A DNA stretch of 21,972 bases, taken from IMG/VR virus record IMGVR_UViG_3300045995_001308, positions 1-21,972 of that record; one strand, written 5' to 3'. The DNA comes from a virus. A program made the position numbers and the translations under genes. The notes under the pieces were generated by a model. The model saw nothing but the letters and a program-made list of their open reading frames with translations, was not told the DNA's origin and did not search any database. Shown piece by piece: positions 7,002-13,701 of the stretch (positions within the stretch are counted from its first letter, which is position 1; each line of letters starts with the position of its first letter).

Positions 7002-8695
7002 ATATCCGTGATATGCGCGCACCCGCCAAAATCCAGACCGATAAAACAGCCTCTGCCCTCCGCGGCAATGTGGTCGACCGCATTGTCAATTTCATCAATC
7101 CTGAAAAAGGCACAAAGCGGATGATGGAGCGGATGCGTCAGGACATGGCCTCCAATTTCTATACCGGTGGCGGCTATGACAGCGGCTCGCATACGCGTCG
7201 CGAGACTTCAACCTGGAACCCGTTCCCTTCCGATGGTGACAGCGCTGCCCTACCGGCGATTGATGAGATCCGGTCCCGCAGCCGTGACGCCGTGCGCAAC
7301 CAGCCGATTGCCACCGGCATAGTCAACGGAACATGTATGAACGTTGTCGGTTCCGGCCTCACCCTTCAGCCACTTGTTGACCAGGACCTGCTCGGCCTGG
7401 ATGAGCAGGCGGCTGATGAATGGCAGAAGCATACCCGCCGGCGCTGGAATCTCTGGGCAAATTCTCAGGATTGCGACATAACCCGCTCGAACAATTTCAA
7501 TGGCCTCTGTGATGCCGTCCTTTTTCAGCGGATGGTCAATGGCGAGGCGTTCATACTGATGCCTTACAAACCTTTAAACGGCCTGGCTAATCCAATCAGG
7601 CTACAGATGGTCGAGGCCGACAGGGTCTGTAATCAAAGCCTGACTTTGGATTCCATCCGCCAGGTCCATGGCGTGGTGAAGGATGAAAACGGCGCGGCGG
7701 TTTCTTATCAGATTCTGCGTGGCCATCCCGGCAATATCCTTTATGCCGATCAATCCCGCTGGCAATGGGATGAATATCCCGCCTTCAACGCTAAGACCGG
7801 CCTTCGCAACGTCATTCATTTTCATCGTTCCCGGCGTGGCGAGACGCGCGGCATACCGGAACTGGCTCCGGTCATCGAGCCGTTGCGCGTCCTTTCCCGA
7901 TTAACCCGCGCGGAACTGATGGCGTCGGTGGTCTCTGCGCTTTTTACGGTTTTTATCAAGACCGAAACCGGCCAGCAGTCCCTGGCGCCGATGCAGATGG
8001 TCGCTCCCGGCGTGCAGGTCACCAATGGCGCAGGCGAGTTGAACGCCGCCCCGAAGAATGATTTAAAACTCGGCGAAGGGGTAATTATCGACCTGGCACA
8101 AGGGGAATCGGTTGAATTCGCGGACCCCAAGCGCCCCAACGGGGCTTTTGATCCGTTCTGGCTGTCGATAGTAAGGCAGATCGGTATAGGCATCGGCATT
8201 CCTTATGAAGTGCTGATCAAGCATTACACCGCCTCATATTCCGCCGCGCGTGCAGCCATTGAAGATGCCTGGCAGTATTTCATGACTATGCGGGCCGACC
8301 TGATAGACAATTTTGTGCGTATTGTTTACAGCGTCTGGATGGCCCAGGAAGTTGCACAGGGCACCATCCAGGCCCCTGGCTTTTTTGCCGATCCGATGAT
8401 CCGCGCCGCCTGGCTCGGCGCGAACTGGAACGGCCCCGCAAAACGGATGATCGATCCGCTGAAAGAGGCGAATGCCGCGGAGAAATGGGCAGAAATGGAA
8501 GTCTATACCCTCGACCAGATAACCGGCGAGGTTACCGGTGGTGACTGGGCAGTAAATCATAAAGAGCGCACCAAGGAAAACCGGTTGCGTAAGGCGGACG
8601 GCACAAACGGGCCGCTGGTATTCAACGAAACTATCCGTATTTCCGCCAGCGGCACGGAGCCGCCCAATAATCCCGATATTCCGGAGGCAGCATGA
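6998..8695 (+). CDS. Lambda-family phage portal protein
   Basis: A 565-residue portal protein of the lambda gpB type, which forms the dodecameric ring through which DNA enters and leaves the capsid. Typical stretches include DEIRSRSRDAVRNQPIATG (88-106), VNGTCMNVVGSGL (108-120), a region about 150-200 with DAVLFQRMVNGEAFILMPY, IRLQMVEADRV, FHRSRRGETRGIPELAPV, and IGIGIPYEVLIKHYTASYSAARAAIEDAW near residue 400. The length is near the usual 500-560. It overlaps the gpW-like gene upstream and the protease gene downstream by four bases each, as is common in lambda-like head operons. Confidence 0.93.
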   Translation: MNIRDMRAPAKIQTDKTASALRGNVVDRIVNFINPEKGTKRMMERMRQDMASNFYTGGGYDSGSHTRRETSTWNPFPSDGDSAALPAIDEIRSRSRDAVRNQPIATGIVNGTCMNVVGSGLTLQPLVDQDLLGLDEQAADEWQKHTRRRWNLWANSQDCDITRSNNFNGLCDAVLFQRMVNGEAFILMPYKPLNGLANPIRLQMVEADRVCNQSLTLDSIRQVHGVVKDENGAAVSYQILRGHPGNILYADQSRWQWDEYPAFNAKTGLRNVIHFHRSRRGETRGIPELAPVIEPLRVLSRLTRAELMASVVSALFTVFIKTETGQQSLAPMQMVAPGVQVTNGAGELNAAPKNDLKLGEGVIIDLAQGESVEFADPKRPNGAFDPFWLSIVRQIGIGIGIPYEVLIKHYTASYSAARAAIEDAWQYFMTMRADLIDNFVRIVYSVWMAQEVAQGTIQAPGFFADPMIRAAWLGANWNGPAKRMIDPLKEANAAEKWAEMEVYTLDQITGEVTGGDWAVNHKERTKENRLRKADGTNGPLVFNETIRISASGTEPPNNPDIPEAA

Positions 8696-10008
8696 GAAAC
8701 ATGCATATAGCGGAACTGCTTTTCAATCGGCCTCTTCTCATTTCCGAGGCGAAGCTCAACGTCATTCTCCATGTGCTCGGCCCACGGCTGAACCTCGATC
8801 TGTCCGGCCTGCCGAAGGTCGAGGCGGCGGTCCTCTCTGAACAGGATCAGGCGCGAGCCGGTTACCAGGTCCAAAACGGCATCGCCACGATAGGCGTCTA
8901 TGGCCCGCTCATGAACAGAGTGATGCGCTCGGAGTTCCCCAGCGGAGGCCCTACCACCTATGCCGATATTCGCGGATCCTTCGACATGGCCCTGGCCGAT
9001 GAGGGGGTCTCGGAAATTAAACTGGAGATAGATTCCCCTGGAGGAGATGTATCCGGTGCATTTGATCTGGCCGATCATATCTACGAAGCTCGCGGGCTCA
9101 AACCGATCACCGCGGTTGTCAATGAATCCGCTTTCAGCGCCGGGTACCTCCTGGCGAGTTCAGCGAGTCGGATAATCGTTCCGCGGACCGCTACTGTCGG
9201 CAGCATTGGCGTCATTATGACCCATGCGGATTTTTCCAGGGCGGAAAACGAGGCGGGCATTACCGTTACCCACATTACCGCCGGGGCCAAAAAGGCCGAT
9301 TTCTCGCCGCACATGCCGCTCTCGGATTCGGCATTTAAAGATGCTCAATCGCTGGTGAACGGCACCTATGATCTGTTTGTGCAAACCGTGGCCCGCAACC
9401 GCAATATGAGTGATGAGACAGTGCGCGGTACGGAAGCGGGAATATTTCGCGGGGCAAAAGCGGTAGAGATAGGGCTTGCCGATGAGATCATGCCCGCGGC
9501 CAAGGCCATTTCTATGATGAGCAGCAATAATGATTCACCCATGATGCCCATGGGCAACAATAACCAATCCGCACTGGGCGGGAACGCAACGGCGGAAATA
9601 ACAGAGGAGGAAAAGCATATGACCAGAACAGATTTGAAAGAGCAGCACCCCGCCCTCTATGCGGAGATTTTTGGAGAGGGACGAAAAGAAGGGATGGTGG
9701 CAGGCGCATCCGTTGAGCGTGAACGCATCCAGGGAGTTCTTGCCCTGCCCGGCGCCGCGGCCGTCGCCCACAAAGCCATGATTCAGGAAATGGCGTTCGA
9801 CGGTCAGACCAGCATGGAATCCGCTGCCCACCGGATCCTTATGGCCGAGGAGAAAACGCGGTTGGAAATGGGAAGCGCCATCCAGTCCGGAGCCGTGCAA
9901 GCAGCCCCAGCGGCCGATCCGGGAGAAACCAGCACGGAAGAAAAGGCAGTGGCCGGCATGGCCGAGCAGATGATTGCCGGTGCTCAGCAGTATGCGGCCC
10001 GGCAGTAA
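8692..10008 (+). CDS. Head maturation protease (S49/SppA family) fused to scaffold domain
   Basis: A 438-residue protein equivalent to lambda C/Nu3. Residues about 60-245 form the S49 protease: LEIDSPGGDVSGAFDLAD (111-128) and the nucleophile Ser149 in ESAFSAGYLLASSA, with a likely general base Lys in ITAGAKKADFSPH (K200 or K201). Such proteases cut scaffold and capsid proteins during prohead maturation. Residues about 310-438 are charged and helical, like scaffold domains. An in-frame start at 9619 could express this part separately. The ATG overlaps the portal stop; a second ATG three codons later is also possible. Confidence 0.92.
   Translation: MRNMHIAELLFNRPLLISEAKLNVILHVLGPRLNLDLSGLPKVEAAVLSEQDQARAGYQVQNGIATIGVYGPLMNRVMRSEFPSGGPTTYADIRGSFDMALADEGVSEIKLEIDSPGGDVSGAFDLADHIYEARGLKPITAVVNESAFSAGYLLASSASRIIVPRTATVGSIGVIMTHADFSRAENEAGITVTHITAGAKKADFSPHMPLSDSAFKDAQSLVNGTYDLFVQTVARNRNMSDETVRGTEAGIFRGAKAVEIGLADEIMPAAKAISMMSSNNDSPMMPMGNNNQSALGGNATAEITEEEKHMTRTDLKEQHPALYAEIFGEGRKEGMVAGASVERERIQGVLALPGAAAVAHKAMIQEMAFDGQTSMESAAHRILMAEEKTRLEMGSAIQSGAVQAAPAADPGETSTEEKAVAGMAEQMIAGAQQYAARQ
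9619..10008 (+). CDS. Nested scaffold protein (Nu3-like), from internal start
   Basis: An in-frame ATG at codon 310 of the protease gene is preceded by a strong Shine-Dalgarno (AGAGGAGG, 9603-9610, eight bases away). It would give a 129-residue protein starting MTRTDLKEQHPALYAEI, rich in Glu, Ala and Gln, which matches the features of a capsid scaffold. In lambda, Nu3 is made the same way from the 3' end of gene C. The site and frame are seen directly; the function is by analogy to lambda. Confidence 0.65.
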   Translation: MTRTDLKEQHPALYAEIFGEGRKEGMVAGASVERERIQGVLALPGAAAVAHKAMIQEMAFDGQTSMESAAHRILMAEEKTRLEMGSAIQSGAVQAAPAADPGETSTEEKAVAGMAEQMIAGAQQYAARQ

Positions 10009-10021
10009 AGGTGTTGTTTCT

Positions 10022-10044
10022 ATAATTCATACTTCATAATTCAT
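10022..10044 (+). repeat. ATAATTCAT-type short repeat in head gene gap
   Basis: Two copies of ATAATTCAT (10022-10030 and 10036-10044) occupy most of the 63-base gap before the decoration gene. The same 9-mer is in the gap at 6735. Confidence 0.45.
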
Positions 10045-10071
10045 CATTTTCAAAAAAAAGGAGAATCAGAT

Positions 10072-10734
10072 ATGAGCGACATTTTTACCCCCGATAAACT
10101 GATCGCCGGCACTCAGGTCGATATAATCGGCAAATCCGGCACATTGAAGAGCGGACAGGGCATTCTTCTGCGCGGCGCGGTGCTCGGCGCCATTGGCCGA
10201 GGCCTCGGAGCCGTCGGGGCAGTGACCGGCACCGGCGGTGGGACTATTTCCGGCGTTGCATTGGGTACAAAAGGAAAGGTTGGCGTTTATTCCATCGTTT
10301 GTTCCGCAACCGGCGCCGGTGCTGGAACCTTCACCGTAACAGATCCTGACGGCATACGTTTGGCCGATGCGACTGTCGGCGTGCCTTATGTCTCGAGCCA
10401 GATACATTTCACCCTTAACGATGGAGCGCCCGATTTTGCGGTGGGAGACAAGTTCAGCGTCTCCGGAGCTGCCGCCGCTGACGTCGGTAAATTCAAACTC
10501 GTGGACAAAGCGGCCATGGACGGCAGCGGAGACCCGGATGCCGATATGGTGATCCTCGCCGCCGATACCGACACAACCGCCGATGCAGTCGCGCCCGTCT
10601 ATCAGGCAGGTGAATTCAACATCGCTGCGGTAACGTTCGCAGCGGGGACCGTGGCAGCGGATTATCTGCTGGCGCTTCAGGGAAAGAACATTTACCTGAA
10701 AGACGTATACGAGCAATGGAACATGGCGACCTAA
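10072..10734 (+). CDS. Head decoration protein, lambda gpD-like, with internal insert
   Basis: A 220-residue protein in the gpD position, between protease/scaffold and major capsid genes. Lambda gpD is about 110 residues, so this one is twice the size. The flanks fit the family: N-terminal IIGKSGTLKSGQGILLRGAVLG and C-terminal MVILAADTDTTADAVAPVYQAGEFN and LLALQGKNIYLKD. Between them, roughly residues 47-137, is a glycine- and threonine-rich beta segment (VTGTGGGTISGVALG, then AGTFTVTDPDGIRLADATVG, and FAVGDKFSVSG). GpD trimers cement the expanded shell. The insert may add an outward-facing domain. A clear AAGGAG precedes the ATG. Confidence 0.8.
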   Translation: MSDIFTPDKLIAGTQVDIIGKSGTLKSGQGILLRGAVLGAIGRGLGAVGAVTGTGGGTISGVALGTKGKVGVYSIVCSATGAGAGTFTVTDPDGIRLADATVGVPYVSSQIHFTLNDGAPDFAVGDKFSVSGAAAADVGKFKLVDKAAMDGSGDPDADMVILAADTDTTADAVAPVYQAGEFNIAAVTFAAGTVAADYLLALQGKNIYLKDVYEQWNMAT

Positions 10735-10740
10735 AAAAAC

Positions 10741-10775
10741 AGCCGCTAGCGGCTAGCAACTAGCAACTAACGGCT
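10741..10775 (+). repeat. CTAG-containing repeat between decoration and capsid genes
   Basis: Contains a perfect 14-bp palindrome, AGCCGCTAGCGGCT (10741-10754), followed by two copies of AGCAACTA (10754-10768) and the end ACGGCT. AGCCG and CGGCT ends could also pair across the whole element. It fills the gap before the capsid gene's ribosome binding site. Confidence 0.55.
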
Positions 10776-10802
10776 TTAAAAAAACATGGAGGTAATAAAA
10801 TC

Positions 10803-11996
10803 ATGAGAATTAAGACTTTCCTCGGATACTTTTTCCTGACGCTCTGCAGCATATTCGCGGCGTCATTGCTGATGCCCGCGGGTATTGTTCATGCAGCGTC
10901 AAGCGGGCCTCATTCCTGGCCGCTTTTCCTCGGGCTTCTGAATCCCTTCACCTTGCGGAGTCTCCATGCCGCTGTTGAGCGTATCCCGATCCCTTCTTCC
11001 TTCCTGCGCCGGAGGTTATTTGGCCGCACCTACCAGTTTCAAACCGCCGAGATCGATATCGACCTGGTCATGCCGCGGCGCGGGCTCGCCCCCTTTGTCC
11101 ATCCGACCCTGCCGGGCAAAGCCGCCACCAATACCGGGTTCACAATGAAGAGCTACACGCCCCCTTACGTGAAGCCTTTGCGTCTGATCACAGCCGCCGA
11201 TCTTTTCAAACGCCGGCCGGGCCTCAACATCTATAATCAGTCCAATGACCTGAATGAGGTGGTTGCATACCTGATGGGCGAGCGGCTGGCCGCCAGCATG
11301 GATGAGATCGCCAACCTCCTGGAATGGATGGCGGCCAAGGCGATATTTACCGGTCAGTATCGCATCCAGGGTGAAGGTTATGATCATGTGATCGATTTCG
11401 GACTTCCCGACGATCACAATCTCACTGGCGCCAGGGCACTGTCCGGAACGGCAAAATGGAACGCCCGCACAGACGGCAAGTCCACCGGCGACCCTTTCGG
11501 GGATATTGCAAATGCCTGCGTCAAGAATTCCGATGACGGCCAGGTGGTATCCGATACCGTCATAATGGCGTCCGATGCTTACCAAGCGTTCAAGAACAAT
11601 GACAATACCCTCAAGTTCTTCACCAACCTGCGCGATGTCAACCTCGGCATGATCGCGCCGATGCCGATAGAAAAAAATATTACCCAGGTAGGCGCGATGC
11701 GTGATGCTGATGTTAACGTCGACATATTTGTCGATACCGCCAAATATCCGGACACCTCCGGCGTTCTTCAGCCCTATGTGCCGGCCGGTTGCATATTCAT
11801 CGGTTCGACACAGGCCACCGGCAACCAGGAACTTTACGCCGCCATCCAGGATCTGCAAGCAGGCACTTTCGCACAGAAGGTTTTTGCCAAGTCATGGGAA
11901 GAAGAAGACCCGAGCGCCATCAGCATCCTCTGCCAGTCGGCGCCGCTTCTTGCTCTGCTCGAACCGAAGGCGGGGACGGTTATTAAGGTCATATAA
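10803..11996 (+). CDS. Major capsid protein (lambda gpE-like), with signal-peptide-like N-terminus
   Basis: A 397-residue shell protein in the gpE position, longer than lambda gpE (341). Capsid-family stretches include LGLLNPFTLRSLHAAVERIP, EIDIDLVMPRRGLAPFVHP, YTPPYVKPLRLITAADL, VVAYLMGERLAASMDEIANL and the C-terminal PAGCIFIGSTQATGNQELY. Unusually the first 31 residues (MRIK, then a hydrophobic run TFLGYFFLTLCSIFAASLL and IVHAASSG) look like a Sec signal peptide with an A-x-A-like cleavage site after A31 or A32. The ribosome binding site GGAGG lies just before the ATG at 10803. An in-frame ATG at 10872 (codon 24) would remove most of this segment. The capsid call is confident; the meaning of the leader is not. 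Confidence 0.88.
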   Translation: MRIKTFLGYFFLTLCSIFAASLLMPAGIVHAASSGPHSWPLFLGLLNPFTLRSLHAAVERIPIPSSFLRRRLFGRTYQFQTAEIDIDLVMPRRGLAPFVHPTLPGKAATNTGFTMKSYTPPYVKPLRLITAADLFKRRPGLNIYNQSNDLNEVVAYLMGERLAASMDEIANLLEWMAAKAIFTGQYRIQGEGYDHVIDFGLPDDHNLTGARALSGTAKWNARTDGKSTGDPFGDIANACVKNSDDGQVVSDTVIMASDAYQAFKNNDNTLKFFTNLRDVNLGMIAPMPIEKNITQVGAMRDADVNVDIFVDTAKYPDTSGVLQPYVPAGCIFIGSTQATGNQELYAAIQDLQAGTFAQKVFAKSWEEEDPSAISILCQSAPLLALLEPKAGTVIKVI

Positions 11997-12001
11997 AGAC
12001 A

Positions 12002-12029
12002 GTAGGGGCAATTCATGAATTGCCCCTAC
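12002..12029 (+). repeat. Perfect 28-bp palindrome after the capsid gene
   Basis: Left arm GTAGGGGCAATTCA (12002-12015) is the exact reverse complement of TGAATTGCCCCTAC (12016-12029). It has no T-run after it, so it is a palindromic repeat rather than a classic terminator. A related element with the same GTAGGGGC end lies inside the GT2 gene at 5751. Confidence 0.8.
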
Positions 12030-12048
12030 AAAGGGCAAAAGGAACACC

Positions 12049-12357
12049 ATGCAACTATTCACCGCACAAGACAACACGGACCTGCTCTCCCTTTTCGGAG
12101 AGCAGGTAACCTTCACCAAGCTGGGGCAAACTCCCCGACCGGTAACCGCCGTCGTCAACCACATAAACGAATCCGCCTCCCCTCTCACCGGCGGGGTGGC
12201 CGTGCAAACTCTTTCCCTGGTTTGCCTGACCTCCGATCTTCCCGGGATCGATACCGTCGGCTGGCTGGCCGCCGTGCGCGGGACTGTATATCCGGTAATT
12301 GACCTGATCTCAAATTATGTAATGTCGGAACTCACAGAGGTAAAACTGGCATGCTGA
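12049..12357 (+). CDS. Head-tail adaptor protein (gpFII-like)
   Basis: A 102-residue protein after the capsid gene, the position of lambda FII. It has a short N-terminal helix, then beta-rich segments (GEQVTFTKLGQTPRPVTAVV, VAVQTLSLVCLTSDLPGID) and the common adaptor feature VGWLAAVRGTVYPVIDLIS. These small beta-barrel proteins close the neck and join head to tail. It overlaps the next gene by seven bases. The family match is from position and pattern. Confidence 0.6.
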   Translation: MQLFTAQDNTDLLSLFGEQVTFTKLGQTPRPVTAVVNHINESASPLTGGVAVQTLSLVCLTSDLPGIDTVGWLAAVRGTVYPVIDLISNYVMSELTEVKLAC

Positions 12358-12791
12358 ATGAAGGCGACGCCACAGCGGGAATTATCGCCCGTCTCCAGGA
12401 CAAACTCCCCTCCGACATGTATGGCTCAGTCATCAATTACCTGGACAAGCCCGAGCAGTTGACTGCGGATTATGTGAAGCAAAACCACCCTTACGGGCTC
12501 TTTCTCGTACAGTTCATGGAATCAAAAGGCCCGCAAACCGAAACAATGGTGTTCGGCGTCGCCTGCCTGGCAACCACACTCGACCGGGTTTACAGGATCA
12601 CCAGGGTGGCGAAATGTATCATCACCGGTTGGCAGATCACCGGCGCCACCCGCTTTGAGTTGCATGAAGATAAACCGATGGAGCCGGACGGAGGCATAGT
12701 CGGCCGGGTAGTCACATTCAGTTGCAATACCCCGGCGGTACAGCAATCGGGGGCGCAGATAGAAGCGGCCATCCAGGCATTACAAATTTAA
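12351..12791 (+). CDS. Gp37-like tail completion/neck protein
   Basis: A 146-residue protein with the Gp37-family layout: N-terminal helix EGDATAGIIARLQDKL, then beta strand with YGLFLVQFMESKGPQ, a central strand VFGVACLATTLDRVYRITRV, and the Gly-Trp segment ITGWQITGATRFELHEDKP. Proteins of this group act at the head-tail joint or tail terminator and set tail length. Its place between the adaptor and tail tube fits the lambda Z/U position. It overlaps the upstream gene by seven bases. Family is moderately sure; exact role inferred. Confidence 0.65.
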   Translation: MLNEGDATAGIIARLQDKLPSDMYGSVINYLDKPEQLTADYVKQNHPYGLFLVQFMESKGPQTETMVFGVACLATTLDRVYRITRVAKCIITGWQITGATRFELHEDKPMEPDGGIVGRVVTFSCNTPAVQQSGAQIEAAIQALQI

Positions 12792-12826
12792 GTCCACGGA
12801 GTCCATGAAGTCCACGGAGTCCATAA
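12791..12826 (+). repeat. Tandem 18-bp repeat (two units of two 9-mers)
   Basis: AGTCCACGGAGTCCATGA (12791-12808) is followed by AGTCCACGGAGTCCATAA (12809-12826). Each has two 9-mers starting with AGTCCA. It starts at the last base of the upstream stop codon and ends just before the next gene's ribosome binding site. Confidence 0.75.
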
Positions 12827-12838
12827 AAGGAGACCCAC

Positions 12839-13621
12839 ATGAAACAGGCAGCGCAGATCGATACCAAGTATTACATGGGCCAGGGGATGGTTTTTCTGGC
12901 CGCGAAGAACGCCACCACCGGGGAGCCGCTGGCCATGCGACACCTGGGCAATGTCACGGACCTTAAGATCCAGCTCAAGACCACCACCATCGACCTGAAA
13001 GAGGCCATGACCGGCGCCCGCGGACTGGCCAAACGGCTCACCACTGAGAACGCAGCCACATTCACCGCCACGCTCGAGAGTCTGGTCAAAGAAAACCTCG
13101 CCATTGCCCTGCGCGCAGCCATCACGGACAAGGTCGCCGGATCGGTAACCGGCGAGACGGTCACCGCCTTCAAGTCCAGCCTGCTGCCGCTGACATATGG
13201 CGCGTTGGTGGATGATGTAACGCTGGTGATTAAATCTGCTGATTTAGTCACGACCTATGTCAAGGGTACGGACTACACTGTCAACGATGATAGCCTCTCC
13301 ATTCCGGCCACCGGCGCAATCGCCACGGCGGACACCGGTACCGGGAAAGCGCTCTCCATCGCCTACCATTACGGGGCGCAAGCCATTGTCGACGCATTCA
13401 CCGAGGCAGGTGCCGAATACTGGCTCAGGTTCGAGGGGCTGAATAACGCCGACAATGATAAATCCGTCATCGTTGACGTTTTCAAGGTTTCCCCCGATCC
13501 GCTCGCCGAGCTGGCGCTGATTAATGATAAGCAAGCGGAGATCGTCCTCCAGGGCGCATGCCTGGTTGATAGCACCCGGCTCACCGGCAGCAAGTTTTTC
13601 CGGGAAATCATAGTCGCATAA
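12839..13621 (+). CDS. Major tail tube protein (siphovirus, gpV-like)
   Basis: A 260-residue protein with mixed beta structure, following the head-tail joint genes. Segments such as LGNVTDLKIQLKTTTIDLKEAM, TLVIKSADLVTTYVKGTDYTV and the end LALINDKQAEIVLQGACLVD with GSKFFREIIVA are usual for phage tail tube proteins of the lambda V type, which stack in hexameric rings. A strong AAGGAG precedes the ATG. No tail sheath gene is nearby, so the phage probably has a non-contractile, siphovirus-like tail. The call is based on position and the C-terminal pattern. Confidence 0.75.
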   Translation: MKQAAQIDTKYYMGQGMVFLAAKNATTGEPLAMRHLGNVTDLKIQLKTTTIDLKEAMTGARGLAKRLTTENAATFTATLESLVKENLAIALRAAITDKVAGSVTGETVTAFKSSLLPLTYGALVDDVTLVIKSADLVTTYVKGTDYTVNDDSLSIPATGAIATADTGTGKALSIAYHYGAQAIVDAFTEAGAEYWLRFEGLNNADNDKSVIVDVFKVSPDPLAELALINDKQAEIVLQGACLVDSTRLTGSKFFREIIVA

Positions 13622-13626
13622 AAATC

Positions 13627-13659
13627 AGACCTCCGAGGTTTTGAAAACCTCGGAGGTCT
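13627..13659 (+). repeat. 33-bp near-perfect palindrome after the tail tube gene
   Basis: Left arm AGACCTCCGAGGTTTT (13627-13642) and right arm AAAACCTCGGAGGTCT (13644-13659) are perfect reverse complements with a single base between. There is no T-run after it, which argues against a standard terminator, though it could still act as a weak one. Confidence 0.7.
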
Positions 13660-13701
13660 TGAAACAACCAATGCCGTCAAAACCTACACCCAGGAATATA
13701 C

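Noticed and set aside
11016-11858. A 280-codon open frame on the minus strand opposite the capsid gene
   Set aside because: It mirrors the codon pattern of the capsid gene, has no good ribosome binding site or recognisable protein features, and opposes a confident gene.
12015-12302. A 95-codon frame starting inside the 28-bp palindrome
   Set aside because: Its start is in the repeat and it overlaps the adaptor gene, which has a proper start and site; composition is low-complexity basic.
12839-13621. Reading the tail protein as a contractile sheath or Mu-like tube with myovirus morphology
   Set aside because: Gp37-like proteins also occur in Mu-like myophages, but no sheath gene follows and the C-terminal pattern fits a siphovirus tail tube better.
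13627-13659. Palindrome after the tail tube gene as a classic rho-independent terminator
   Set aside because: The stem is strong, but no T-run follows and the downstream gene has no clear promoter, so a repeat is the safer reading.
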